Source: Paenibacillus chondroitinus NBRC 15376
Lineage (GTDB): Bacteria; Bacillota; Bacilli; Paenibacillales; NBRC-103111
Assembly (NCBI RefSeq): GCF_004000765.1
Contig: NZ_BILW01000012.1
Location: forward strand, 62,001 to 126,000
Length of the DNA stretch: 64,000 bases
Direction: 5' to 3'
Positions 24,878 through 34,369 of this stretch are shown here, in pieces (positions within the stretch are counted from its first letter, which is position 1; every line of letters starts with the position of its first letter). The translations under genes and the position numbers were made by a program. The notes under the pieces are model-generated. The model made no database searches. It saw only the letters and a program-made list of their open reading frames with translations, and had not been told where the DNA came from.

Positions 24878-26497
24878 TTATTTCACAAATGATTTTGTAC
24901 GTAAAATCGCTGTATGTGTGGCTTCATCCCACTGCACATCCAAGCCGATCTGCTCCGCGAAGAAACGAATCGGCACATATGTCCTGTCCTGCTTCACATA
25001 AGGCGACACATCCGTAGATTGCTTCACATCTGCTTGTCCCGCTTGTTTAAGCACAACGCCAGTTTCACCAATGGTTAGCTCTACAGTCGTGGTTCCTTTA
25101 TTTAGCCGTACAATCTTTTTGCCCGCTTGTTCTGCATACTTGACTTCGAAACCAAATGTTTCGCTGATTGCTCGAACCGGAACCATCGTCCGTCCATCCT
25201 GAAGCTCTGGCTGAGCATCGAAAACTATCACTTTATCGCCATGTACGACCTTAATTCCTTGGCTGGCTAAATTATCCGGTAAATGATACGGCGTTATTTT
25301 ACGGATTTTATTGTTCGAAGCATCTGCAACGATCATATTTCCTTGAGCCGTGACAATGACATCACTCGGATTATAAAATTCAGCCGCCCGCTCAACCCCA
25401 TCCGTCTCACCTGTTTGCACCGTGCCGGATATCGTCGTCACCTTACCGTCCAATAAATAACGAATCGCATGATTTAAGCTGTCCGCTATCAAAACTCCGC
25501 CTTCCGAAGTCACGGTGAGTCCTTTTGGAAAATCAAACTTAGCTTTTAATGCTTCGCCATCAGCGAAGTCACCGCCAGCATACAGCTCATTTTTATCATA
25601 AATCGTATTATTGCTTAAAAGTGCCGTAGATCCAGCTACTGTCTTTACGGTGCCAGCTTGCAAATCGATGTACCGTATGCGTTGATTGCCCGTGTCGCTC
25701 ACATATAGATTTCCTTTGCTGTCCAGAGCAAGACCGGAAGGCTCGTTGAACTTTGCTTCAGTTAAACTACCGTCTTGGTACTCACCGGCAAAGGATGCCT
25801 CTCCGGGACGAACCAGAATTGCACGAGTAGAGGCTGCATTCAATGTTGAAACCGTGCCGTCTGTAGCAATTTTACGAATCACATGATTCAGCGAATCCGC
25901 TACGTATACAATTCCATCAGCCGTTACCGCAACATCACTCGGATGATAGAAACTCGCTTCCGCTCCTTTGCCATCCTTCTTACCCGGAACACCATTTCCC
26001 GCAAGCGTGGTAACTTGTCCGTTCGTGTCCACTTTACGGACCACGTTATTCGCAGAGTCAGCTACGTACACATTCCCTTTGCCATCAACGGCCAACCCTG
26101 ACGGCGCATTAAAAAATGATTCAGAGGCCTTGCCATCCAGGAGTCCTCCCGTCGGAAATCCTTGGCTGTTCGTCGAAACAACAACCTCCGGTCCTGCGAA
26201 CGTCGTAACTTTGCCTCCCGAAACCTTACGAATAAGATGATTGCGAGTATCTGCAATCAGAATGCTGTCGTCAGGCAGTTGAAGAACACTGCCTGGCGCA
26301 CGAAATGCGGCACTCAAGGCATCGCCGTTCACATCTTCAAAATCCCCAATTCCGGCGAACGTCGTAACATCCGCTAGAATTTGGCCATTACTAGAACGCA
26401 GCACATCTGCGGACAGGCCCGCCGCCCACGCGGAAGAACCTCCTAGTAAAGTCGCAGCCGCAAACGTAGAAATAAGCATATATTTTAAGGGTTTCAT
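24878..26497 (-). CDS. Secreted NHL-repeat protein with copper-amine-oxidase N domain
   Basis: The 539-residue protein has a signal peptide ending at SSAWA (residues 1-25). Residues about 35-405 contain at least five NHL beta-propeller blades, each of the form GLAVDGKGNVYVADSANNVVRKV. The last ~125 residues hold paired copper-amine-oxidase-N-like units (GRTMVPVRAISETFGFEV; DRTYVPIRFFAEQIGLDVQW), which in this group are cell-wall modules rather than enzymes. A surface propeller for protein or glycan binding is likely; no catalytic residues are seen. It is the last gene of the operon with FecR-domain and CHASE2-cyclase genes, starting 23 bases after FecR. Confidence 0.88.
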   Translation of the reverse strand: MKPLKYMLISTFAAATLLGGSSAWAAGLSADVLRSSNGQILADVTTFAGIGDFEDVNGDALSAAFRAPGSVLQLPDDSILIADTRNHLIRKVSGGKVTTFAGPEVVVSTNSQGFPTGGLLDGKASESFFNAPSGLAVDGKGNVYVADSANNVVRKVDTNGQVTTLAGNGVPGKKDGKGAEASFYHPSDVAVTADGIVYVADSLNHVIRKIATDGTVSTLNAASTRAILVRPGEASFAGEYQDGSLTEAKFNEPSGLALDSKGNLYVSDTGNQRIRYIDLQAGTVKTVAGSTALLSNNTIYDKNELYAGGDFADGEALKAKFDFPKGLTVTSEGGVLIADSLNHAIRYLLDGKVTTISGTVQTGETDGVERAAEFYNPSDVIVTAQGNMIVADASNNKIRKITPYHLPDNLASQGIKVVHGDKVIVFDAQPELQDGRTMVPVRAISETFGFEVKYAEQAGKKIVRLNKGTTTVELTIGETGVVLKQAGQADVKQSTDVSPYVKQDRTYVPIRFFAEQIGLDVQWDEATHTAILRTKSFVK

Positions 26498-26520
26498 AGG
26501 TTTCTCCTTTAATAATTCGA

Positions 26521-28317
26521 TTAAACACCCGTATGGAGATCTAAAGTTACCGGCTGAATACTCGATTCAACAATCGGGATGGTTTGAACGGACGTGCCAT
26601 TTTTCCGTACAATGACGATCTTCCCAACACTAACTTCTTGATGCCCATAACCTTGCAAAGGAATTGTCACTAGCTTTTGAAGATCAGAAACCTTGATATT
26701 GCCTGCATCCCCATAACCCGTGACCGCGTAAACCAGTTCTTTTTGACCGTCGCCCTCATATTCTTTGATATGTTCGACATAATTGGTACTGTTTTCCCGC
26801 CCAAAAATCGTTCCATTTACAGGCCGCATATCATCGCTGTAATAAGTATTTGTACCATAGAACAGATGGACTTCTACGCCATAAATATCATTAGATTCAA
26901 CGAAATTTTTCAAATTAATATCCAAGTTGTACATATTCGGATTAGAACCTGTCTCGTTTAATGTTGCTGTTAAACTCACAGCCGGCACTGGCGTATTAGG
27001 TGTTCCCGGATCAGGATTACCTGGATTTGTGTTTCCACCGGAACTTCCTCCGGAATTCGAACCTTCACCGGTCGGTGGTGTCACTGGTTTAACGGCTTCC
27101 GACGCCTTCAACTTCGCCAATGCATCCGCTTTAGCCTTTTCCTCGGCGGCTTTCGTAGCTGCATCCAGCTTTTTCTTCTGCTCTTCCAGCAGTTTAAGCT
27201 GCGCCTCCAGCTGCTTCTTCAGCTCAGCTTGCTTTTTTTCCTGTTCGAGCTTCTTTTTCAATTTCTCAGCTTCAAGCTTCTTCAGAAGTTCTTGTTTTTG
27301 TTTCTCTTTTTCAGCGTCAACACCCGCCGTTTTATCTAAATCCTTCACTTTGCTCAAATCTAATTTTTTGCTATCCTCAGAAATCTTTTTATTGGCGTCT
27401 GCAATTACTTTATCCATCGAAGATTGATCCAGTTTCTTTTCAGCCAGTGCTTTTTTCGCAATGTTTCCGATTAAATTATCGAAATTTTGTTTCACTTTAT
27501 CGAGCTCATCCGTGCTCTTTATGACTAAATTCTCATCATCGGTTACATTGCCCTCAGCAAGTTCCGTTGCTTTCTTGGCGATGAATTCCTCATTTTCTTT
27601 ATCAATTTCCGCTTTGTTCAAAATGAACTCTTTGATAACTTCAGGCGATGCCTGCTTAACGAAATCATCCAGATCGAGGAAATCCACTTTCAATGCCAAT
27701 TCCTCAGTTTCATCTCTGCCATCAAGTGAAATTTGTTGTGTAGGATACAAGTAAGTAACGGCTGTTTTCTGCTCCGAATCCTCGCCCGTTGTTACCGTAG
27801 AAGCAGACACTTTACCTGCCCCAACCGCCATTTTGATAGCACCTGTTACCGGATCAACCATCACAAAAAACTGCGTTCCCCGGACACCCATGACGGCAGT
27901 CGGTGTTTCAACTTCAAATTCATCATTGGAACCGGCTAATGATTTCACTTTGACCCACAAGGAACCTGCCCATACTTTGAGCTTGGACTTCTTGTTTCCA
28001 TCCGAAGTATTGAGGTCGGACACATTGATTTCCGCATTTTCCCCCAAAGTTACATCCGCATCTCCGTTGCTCAAATTAAGCGTTACAGATGAGCTCGCAC
28101 CCGTATAAACGGTATCCCCTTGATTTAAACTCATGCTCTCATAAGCATCGTATGTTTTGGAACCTCCGCCTTTTTTGACCGTTACTTCTCCTGTTAAGGC
28201 CGATACCACAGCAACCCTAACCGTTTTGGCGTCTACAGGCTTAACAAGCAGCACGGAGATCAAACTAAATATCAAACTTAAGCTTAAACATAATGAGACA
28301 AATGATTTCTTGGACAT
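26521..28317 (-). CDS. Secreted FecR-domain protein with coiled coil and cohesin-like C-terminus
   Basis: The 598-residue product has a signal peptide (residues 1-31, ending VDAKT). A FecR domain follows at about 35-210 (ALTGEVTVKKGG, LNQGDTVYTGASSSVTL, VETPTAVMGVRGTQFFV). Residues about 220-410 are highly charged and helical, with a long Lys/Glu/Leu coiled coil. A Pro/Gly/Ser linker leads to a C-terminal beta domain (YNLDINLKNFVESNDIYGVEVHLFY, VGKIVIVRK) that resembles cohesin modules. The ATG at 28317 is listed; a GTG two codons upstream has better spacing to GGGAGG. It lies between the CHASE2 cyclase and the NHL protein and probably links the sensor to the wall. Here the FecR domain lacks any TonB context. 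Confidence 0.85.
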   Translation of the reverse strand: MSKKSFVSLCLSLSLIFSLISVLLVKPVDAKTVRVAVVSALTGEVTVKKGGGSKTYDAYESMSLNQGDTVYTGASSSVTLNLSNGDADVTLGENAEINVSDLNTSDGNKKSKLKVWAGSLWVKVKSLAGSNDEFEVETPTAVMGVRGTQFFVMVDPVTGAIKMAVGAGKVSASTVTTGEDSEQKTAVTYLYPTQQISLDGRDETEELALKVDFLDLDDFVKQASPEVIKEFILNKAEIDKENEEFIAKKATELAEGNVTDDENLVIKSTDELDKVKQNFDNLIGNIAKKALAEKKLDQSSMDKVIADANKKISEDSKKLDLSKVKDLDKTAGVDAEKEKQKQELLKKLEAEKLKKKLEQEKKQAELKKQLEAQLKLLEEQKKKLDAATKAAEEKAKADALAKLKASEAVKPVTPPTGEGSNSGGSSGGNTNPGNPDPGTPNTPVPAVSLTATLNETGSNPNMYNLDINLKNFVESNDIYGVEVHLFYGTNTYYSDDMRPVNGTIFGRENSTNYVEHIKEYEGDGQKELVYAVTGYGDAGNIKVSDLQKLVTIPLQGYGHQEVSVGKIVIVRKNGTSVQTIPIVESSIQPVTLDLHTGV

Positions 28318-28349
28318 CCCCACACCAGCTTCCTCCCTAGTTTCCAACT

Positions 28350-30197
28350 TTACAGATTCCCGATTACTTCATATACCGCTACGGGTTTTTCTTTCCCTTT
28401 AACTTTGATTTCACCGATAGATACAATTTCAAAAAGGTCTTTGACCCGCTCATACGTCTGTTCGCTAATAAGAATTTGCCCTGGTTTTGCATTCGATTCC
28501 AGACGTGCTGACAAATTCACGGTATCTCCGATCGCCGTATAGTCCAGACGAAGGTCTTCGGATCCAATGTTCCCGACTACAGCAGGTCCGCTATTGATGC
28601 CCAGACCGAATTTCACGCCGATCCCGTACTTCTCGATCAACTTCTGTTCAAGCACATTCGCCTGCGACTTCATTTCAATCGCTGCGCGAACAGCCATTTC
28701 CGGGTGATTGACATATTCAATAGGAGCGCCAAACATCGCCATAACACCGTCACCTATGAACTTATCAAGCGTTCCATTGAATTTGAAAATCGCTTTCGTA
28801 CATACATCCAAATATTCGTTCAAAACTTGAATGACTTGTTCGGGCTCTAACCGTTCTGACATTGGCGTAAACCCGCGAATATCAACGAAAATCAGAGAGA
28901 TATCCTTACGGCTTCCCCCGAGCTTGACATCTTCTCCAGATTGCAACAGCTCGTCTACTACCGACTTTGAAACAAATCTGCCGAAGATCCCCGTTACCCG
29001 ATTGCGCTCTTTGCGCTCATCCAGGTAATGACTTACCAATGACCATATGTATATAGTGACTAACGCAAATTGCGGATAAACGAGTGGAGCAAATGTCGAA
29101 CCCGCAATATAAAAGGCTAACCACACGCCTCCATAAACCACAAACATGCCAATAAAAATAAATAGTGCGGTTTTCCCTTTGAATCTCTCAAATAAGTAAA
29201 TGGCCAGTACGGAAATAAGTAGAATAAGACCAATTCCTACCGGTGTACTTGCGTCTTTATAAAATTTGCTTTCCAACAAAGTTTGGATCATATTGGCATG
29301 GATTTCGATTCCAAACATTTTGACAGAACTGATCGGCGTAGGATATTCGTCCTGCATCGCCGTCACGAAAGGCCCAACCAGTACAATGCTGCCTTGCAGA
29401 GGCAAAGGATTTTTGCTATTCAAAACATCCACAAATGACAGCATCTCGTAACCGGTAGCAGCATCCACCTTCTGCCTGGGCAGTGTGAAAAACTCCGTCG
29501 TTACCTGATTTCTTTCATTCGTCGGTAAAACGGCACTGCCGCGTTTCCATTCTCCCGTCGCCTCATCTCGCTTAACCTTCTCATTGTCGTCAAGAACGAG
29601 ATTGGCAAGGGCGACGCTGAAAGCTGGTATGAAAGTCCCATTCTCATCCGGCAATCCAACCGGAAGCTTTCGGGCTTTTCCATCTTTATCGACAAACACA
29701 TTAATATGCGCCATCTGCTGCTTATTAGTAGTTAAGGTTGTCGTTGGGTAGTCAACTCTCTCAGGCACAAGATCTCCTGCTTGCTGCTGTTTGGAGGGGT
29801 AATTGATTTGAACGGGCAGGATAACATTATGATATTTGGCCAGCACTTCAGCCAATGCTTTATCGTCTGCGGGGTTTTTGGAAGGTTCAGCTAAGACTAC
29901 GTCTATGCCGATTGCAGCTGCGCCGGATTGCTCCAGTTTTTCTATCAATTGCGCGTAAGTTGTTCGGTCCCATGGGAACTTCCCGATTGCTTTTAACGAC
30001 TTCTCATCAATCTTGACAATTTTGATCCGATCCTCAGGTTGGCGTTCTTCCACTGATTTGGCCTTACGCAACACATCCTGAAGGGGACCCTCAATAAAAT
30101 AAAATAACCCGCTCGAGTTCACCGTGTAGAAATATGTCGACAGCAGCATCAACACAAGTCCCGCTGCCAACGTATTGATCCATTTCTTTTTACCCAT
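28350..30197 (-). CDS. CHASE2-domain adenylate cyclase
   Basis: The 615-residue protein has an N-terminal membrane helix (LAAGLVLMLLSTYFYTV), an extracytoplasmic CHASE2 sensor (about 30-320), three clustered helices at about 320-400, and a class III cyclase domain at about 425-610. The catalytic residues look complete: metal aspartates in FVDIRGFT and GDGVMAMFG, the substrate lysine in TLDKFIGDG, the aspartate in LDYTAIGDT, and the asparagine/arginine pair in VNLSARLES. Lys/Asp choice points to ATP, so cAMP, not cGMP, is the expected product. The start at 30197 follows GGGGAGG with a 5-base gap. It heads an operon with FecR and NHL proteins. Class III cyclases are uncommon in Bacillota. Confidence 0.93.
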   Translation of the reverse strand: MGKKKWINTLAAGLVLMLLSTYFYTVNSSGLFYFIEGPLQDVLRKAKSVEERQPEDRIKIVKIDEKSLKAIGKFPWDRTTYAQLIEKLEQSGAAAIGIDVVLAEPSKNPADDKALAEVLAKYHNVILPVQINYPSKQQQAGDLVPERVDYPTTTLTTNKQQMAHINVFVDKDGKARKLPVGLPDENGTFIPAFSVALANLVLDDNEKVKRDEATGEWKRGSAVLPTNERNQVTTEFFTLPRQKVDAATGYEMLSFVDVLNSKNPLPLQGSIVLVGPFVTAMQDEYPTPISSVKMFGIEIHANMIQTLLESKFYKDASTPVGIGLILLISVLAIYLFERFKGKTALFIFIGMFVVYGGVWLAFYIAGSTFAPLVYPQFALVTIYIWSLVSHYLDERKERNRVTGIFGRFVSKSVVDELLQSGEDVKLGGSRKDISLIFVDIRGFTPMSERLEPEQVIQVLNEYLDVCTKAIFKFNGTLDKFIGDGVMAMFGAPIEYVNHPEMAVRAAIEMKSQANVLEQKLIEKYGIGVKFGLGINSGPAVVGNIGSEDLRLDYTAIGDTVNLSARLESNAKPGQILISEQTYERVKDLFEIVSIGEIKVKGKEKPVAVYEVIGNL

Positions 30198-30224
30198 AAG
30201 AGCCTCCCCATGCATACTAGCTTT

Positions 30225-30253
30225 ATTGTAAGATGGAGGAAACTAATTGGCAA
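30225..30253 (-). promoter_or_regulatory. Sigma-A promoter for the CHASE2 cyclase operon
   Basis: The minus strand reads TTGCCA (30253-30248), a 17-base spacer, then TACAAT (30230-30225). Transcription would start near 30218, about 20 bases before the ATG. Confidence 0.65.
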
Positions 30254-30285
30254 TGAATTGTTACAAAAAAATACAAATTGTAGCA

Positions 30286-30325
30286 GAAAAAAAGCCCGAT
30301 CCCTTTACAGGAACCGAGCTTTTTC
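30286..30325 (-). terminator. Terminator of the ferredoxin gene
   Basis: On the minus strand AAGCTCGGTTCC pairs with GGGATCGGGCTT (with G-U pairs) around TGTAAA, followed by T7. Confidence 0.85.
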
Positions 30326-30361
30326 GACATATTGTGGAATGCGCCACAAATTGGGTTATGA

Positions 30362-30598
<237 letters not shown>

Positions 30599-30629
30599 TT
30601 AACTCCTCCTCATTTTATCCTCATTGTAA

Positions 30630-30658
30630 AATATAATATAAATGAGGACAAAGTTCAA
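30630..30658 (-). promoter_or_regulatory. Sigma-A promoter for the ferredoxin gene
   Basis: The minus strand has TTGAAC (30658-30653), 17 bases, then TATATT (30635-30630), about 35 bases upstream of the ferredoxin start. Confidence 0.6.
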
Positions 30659-30661
30659 ACC

Positions 30662-31168
30662 TTAAAATTGTTCTGCCTTAAAATACCTTTCAACAAAGTC
30701 TGCGAGAGCAACAATGTCGTTCAAATCAAGCTTTGGCAGGGTTGTGAACCGAGAATCCAGCGTCTCCATATCCGTTGCAATCGCTACAGGCTCGTGATCT
30801 AGAGCTTGAATAATTTCACTCTGCTCTATTGTACGAAAGACAGCGATCTTTGGATGCTTTTCCCGCTTAAATCCTTCAACAAAAACATAATCCATGTGAG
30901 CATAAGCATTGATTTGCTCTTGCAAGTCAGGCTTGCATTTTTTCTCATAGACATGAATAGAATCAGTAGAGATTGTTACGACAGCTTCCGCACCGGATTG
31001 CGCAAAAATTGTAGAATCTGCTCCGGATGCTTCCTTATAGTGTCCATGTGCATCATGTTTCAATACAGCGATCTGTTTGCCGCGGCGTTTCATTTCAATG
31101 ACTAGTTTAGCAATCAAGGTCGTTTTGCCGCTGCCGGAATATCCGGCAAAACCGATACAATGTGCCAT
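30662..31168 (-). CDS. mobB: Molybdopterin-guanine dinucleotide biosynthesis adapter MobB
   Basis: The 168-residue protein is a P-loop GTPase with Walker A GYSGSGKTTLIAKL at about residues 9-22 and the MobB features KRRGKQIAVLKHDAHGH and DYVFVEGFKREKHPKI. MobB assists MobA in attaching GMP to molybdopterin. It starts 7 bases after the dinB stop with GAGGGG as ribosome site, so it is co-transcribed with a DNA polymerase gene; no other molybdenum cofactor gene is in the window. Confidence 0.92.
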   Translation of the reverse strand: MAHCIGFAGYSGSGKTTLIAKLVIEMKRRGKQIAVLKHDAHGHYKEASGADSTIFAQSGAEAVVTISTDSIHVYEKKCKPDLQEQINAYAHMDYVFVEGFKREKHPKIAVFRTIEQSEIIQALDHEPVAIATDMETLDSRFTTLPKLDLNDIVALADFVERYFKAEQF

Positions 31169-31175
31169 AATCCCC

Positions 31176-32477
31176 TCACTTCTCCTCTTCCTTATGAAGC
31201 GGATTATTTTTCAAATGATCCATCTGCAAGGAAGTTCCCCTTGACTTATGATTTCTAATAAAAGCAGAAGGGTCGTCACTCATCATACCAGCGGTCAGAA
31301 TCGCGTTCTCGCCAAACTTATCTCGAAGTCCATCCATGATTTTATTTAAATTTTCGCGTTTTGGCTGCTTCTCGTAATCAAATAGATCAAGCTGCACGAA
31401 CGTCTCTTCTTTGCTTGTTAGATTTTGCAAGGTAATCCCCAACAACCGGACCGGCTTGCCGTCCTCCCATTGATGATCGTACAGTTGGCAGGCAGTTCTG
31501 TAGATATCATCCATGTGCTCCGTCGGCGTAGGCAACGTAACGGATCTCGTAATCGTCCTCATGTCCGGATCACGAATGGTGATTTGGATCGTAGACGTCA
31601 TCAATTCCTGCTTCCGAAGCCTTCTTGCCACCTGATCAGCAAGATTCAAGAAAACGCGGTGAATCTCTTTTCTTTCTATATAGTCCCGAGGCAGCGTTGT
31701 GGTATGGCCGATAGATTTGCTTTGCTCTTGCTCAGGGTTAACCGGCGAGTTATCGATCCCATTCGCCGAACGCTTTAGATGTGGGCCCATAACGCCAAAA
31801 TGCTTGCTTAGCAGTAACTCGTCGCCCTCCGCCAGTTGCCCGAGTGTGAAGATGCCCAGCTTTGTCAGCTTGTCCGCCGTCTTTTTGCCGATACCATATA
31901 AATAATTGCACGGTTTGTCCCATAAGACTGTTGGCACGTCCCGCAGGCGCAGAACAGAGATGCCATTCGGTTTTTTCATATCCGAGCCCATTTTAGCTAA
32001 TAATTTATTTGGTGCAACGCCAATGGAGCAGGGCAGCTGCAGCTCCTTCATAATCCTTTGCTGGATTGTTCCGGCAATTTCAAGCGGGGTACCGAACTGT
32101 TTGGAACCAGTAATATCTACAAAACATTCGTCAATCGACATTGATTCGACCATAGGGGAATAGCTGTAGGCGATTTGCATAAAACGTCTTGAAAAACTGC
32201 GATACAATTCAAAATCAGGCCGGATAAGCATCAAATCAGGGCATATTTTCAACGCCTGTCCGACTTGCATACCTGTCTTAATCCCCATCGATCGGGCCAC
32301 ATAAGAGGAAGTTACAATGATCCCTCTGCGGAGCTCCACGCTTCCTGCAACTGCGATGGGTTTCCCTCTATATATGTCTGGCTCGACAGCCTCATGGACC
32401 GAACAATAAAATGCATTCATATCGATATGCAAAATAACTCTGCCTTGCTTGGGATAGTGATGCTCGACCGTCGTCAT
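31176..32477 (-). CDS. dinB: DNA polymerase IV (Y family)
   Basis: The 433-residue translesion polymerase has the Y-family motifs HIDMNAFYCSVHEAVEP (first catalytic aspartate and steric gate near Phe-Tyr) and SMSIDECFVDITGS (second catalytic site), then CSIGVAPNKLLAKMGSDMKKP and a helix-hairpin-helix region YLYGIGKKTADKL. A beta-clamp-binding motif QLDLF occurs at about residue 377. It carries out error-prone bypass of DNA damage. No LexA box was identified upstream. It precedes mobB by 7 bases. Confidence 0.94.
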   Translation of the reverse strand: MTTVEHHYPKQGRVILHIDMNAFYCSVHEAVEPDIYRGKPIAVAGSVELRRGIIVTSSYVARSMGIKTGMQVGQALKICPDLMLIRPDFELYRSFSRRFMQIAYSYSPMVESMSIDECFVDITGSKQFGTPLEIAGTIQQRIMKELQLPCSIGVAPNKLLAKMGSDMKKPNGISVLRLRDVPTVLWDKPCNYLYGIGKKTADKLTKLGIFTLGQLAEGDELLLSKHFGVMGPHLKRSANGIDNSPVNPEQEQSKSIGHTTTLPRDYIERKEIHRVFLNLADQVARRLRKQELMTSTIQITIRDPDMRTITRSVTLPTPTEHMDDIYRTACQLYDHQWEDGKPVRLLGITLQNLTSKEETFVQLDLFDYEKQPKRENLNKIMDGLRDKFGENAILTAGMMSDDPSAFIRNHKSRGTSLQMDHLKNNPLHKEEEK

Positions 32478-32560
32478 TTCACAACCCCTTCCATATTCAA
32501 AAAACTAGATGAAAGTCATTTTCAGCATACAAAAAAATATGGGTTCAAGCAAACGCATTT

Positions 32561-32600
32561 TTGAGTTATGATGTCTTTAACCGTAATATTATGTTATAAT
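32561..32600 (+). promoter_or_regulatory. Promoter region for citramalate synthase
   Basis: TTGAGT (32561-32566), a 17-base spacer and TAATAT (32584-32589) form a sigma-A promoter; a second -10-like TATAAT follows at 32595-32600 without a good -35. The leader to the ATG at 32691 is about 90 bases. Confidence 0.5.
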
Positions 32601-32690
32601 CGTAAATTATACATTAGCGCTTTAAAGCAAGCATATTAACCTACACATACGTATCCAAGTCATTTTTGCCAGCTTTTGAAGGAGGAACCC

Positions 32691-34310
32691 ATGCCAACAT
32701 CAGTCAAAATCTTCGACACTACCCTAAGAGACGGAACTCAAGGAGAAGGCATCAGCTTATCTGTTGAGGATAAAATTAAAATTGCCCGTAAGCTCGATGA
32801 GCTTGGGGTTCATTATATTGAAGGCGGATGGCCGGGCAGCAACAGCAAAGACATTGAATTCTTTGAGCGTGTTCGCGACATGAAGTTCACCAATGCCAAG
32901 ATTACCGCTTTCGGAAGCACAAGGCGCAAAGATTCCCTTGCTTCAGACGACATTAATCTGAACAGACTTGTTGAATCAGGTGCGCAGGTAGCAACCATCT
33001 TCGGGAAGTCATGGGACTTCCACGTGCATACAGCGATTCAAACGACTCTCGAAGAAAACCTGGCCATGATCTATGACTCCGTACTTTTTTTGAAAAGCTC
33101 CGGATTAGAAGTCATTTATGATGCAGAACATTTCTTTGACGGCTACAAAAACAACCCTGAATACGCTTTGCAAACGATCAAAAAAGCCCAAGATGCCGGT
33201 GCAGACTGGATCGTATTATGTGATACCAATGGAGGTTCGCTCCCTGGTGAAGTAACCGCAATCGTGACCGCGGTGAAACAGCATGTATCAACGCCTGTTG
33301 GCATTCATGCACATAACGACTGCGAGTTAGGTGTAGCCAACAGCCTTGCTGCCGTTCAAGCCGGTGCCGGACAGGTTCAAGGCACAATTAACGGCTATGG
33401 CGAGCGCTGCGGGAACGCAAACTTGAGCTCGATTATCCCTAACCTTCAACTGAAGCTGGGATACCACGTAATCACTGATGAACAATTGAAAACATTAACA
33501 CCGGTTTCCAGGTATATCAGCGAAATTGCCAACATGCATATGCCGATCAATCAGCCTTATGTCGGTAACGCTGCATTCGCCCACAAAGGCGGTATTCACG
33601 TATCTGCGATTCTGAAAGACGCAAGTACGTATGAGCACACGAAACCAGAGCTCGTCGGCAACAAACAGCGAGTCCTTGTCTCAGAGCTTGCTGGCCAAAG
33701 CAACGTGCTTGTCAAAGCGCAAGAGCTGAACTTAGACTTCGATAAAGAGCCTCAGAAAACCAAACAAGTGATCGAGAAGATCAAAGATCTCGAACATCAA
33801 GGCTACCAGTTCGAGGGAGCGGATGCGACACTTGAGCTGCTGCTGCGTGAAGCATTTGAAGGGCTTGAAGAAATTTTCACTTTAGAATCGTTTAAAATGC
33901 TTGTTGAGAAATCGGCCAACCAATCCGTCGTATCGGAAGCCATCGTCAAGGTTAAGGTGCATGGCGAAACGATCTACACTGCAGCGGAAGGAAACGGTCC
34001 GGTCAACGCCTTGGATAACGCTTTACGCAAAGCACTTATCCAATATTACCCGGATATCAAGAACGTCCACCTATCGGACTATAAAGTTCGTGTCCTTGAC
34101 GAGAAAGGCGCAACAGCCGGTAAAGTTCGCGTCCTGATGGAAACGACAGACTTTAACACAACTTGGAACACATTAGGTGTGTCCAGTAACATCATCGAAG
34201 CGAGCTGGTATGCGCTTGTGGACAGCTTGCGTTATGCGCTCATCAGCAGACAACGTGTTGAGCCCGTCAACAAAGAGCAGAACGAGAGACTTGGTTTGAT
34301 CAATCACTAA
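32691..34310 (+). CDS. cimA: (R)-citramalate synthase
   Basis: The 539-residue enzyme belongs to the LeuA/HMG-CoA-lyase family: KIFDTTLRDGTQGEGISLS holds the metal-binding aspartate, GIHAHNDCELGVANSLAA the metal histidines, and GTINGYGERCGNANLSSII the glycine-rich site. YIEGGWPGSNSKDIEFFERV is typical of the CimA type rather than isopropylmalate synthase. A C-terminal LeuA-dimer regulatory domain (about 410-525) would bind isoleucine. It condenses acetyl-CoA and pyruvate to citramalate, the threonine-independent route to 2-oxobutanoate and isoleucine. The ATG at 32691 follows AAGGAGGA with 6 bases. It is monocistronic. Confidence 0.92.
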   Translation: MPTSVKIFDTTLRDGTQGEGISLSVEDKIKIARKLDELGVHYIEGGWPGSNSKDIEFFERVRDMKFTNAKITAFGSTRRKDSLASDDINLNRLVESGAQVATIFGKSWDFHVHTAIQTTLEENLAMIYDSVLFLKSSGLEVIYDAEHFFDGYKNNPEYALQTIKKAQDAGADWIVLCDTNGGSLPGEVTAIVTAVKQHVSTPVGIHAHNDCELGVANSLAAVQAGAGQVQGTINGYGERCGNANLSSIIPNLQLKLGYHVITDEQLKTLTPVSRYISEIANMHMPINQPYVGNAAFAHKGGIHVSAILKDASTYEHTKPELVGNKQRVLVSELAGQSNVLVKAQELNLDFDKEPQKTKQVIEKIKDLEHQGYQFEGADATLELLLREAFEGLEEIFTLESFKMLVEKSANQSVVSEAIVKVKVHGETIYTAAEGNGPVNALDNALRKALIQYYPDIKNVHLSDYKVRVLDEKGATAGKVRVLMETTDFNTTWNTLGVSSNIIEASWYALVDSLRYALISRQRVEPVNKEQNERLGLINH

Positions 34311-34324
34311 AACTATACACAGAC

Positions 34325-34368
34325 AAAAGCTGCAAATTGGCCCTCTGAGGCTAACTTGCAGCTTTTTT
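34325..34368. terminator. Bidirectional terminator between cimA and the ResA-like gene
   Basis: AAAAGCTGCAA..TTGGCC pairs with GGCTAA..TTGCAGCTTTT around CTCTGA, with T6 on the plus strand and T4 on the minus strand. It serves both converging genes. Confidence 0.88.
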
Positions 34369-34369
34369 G

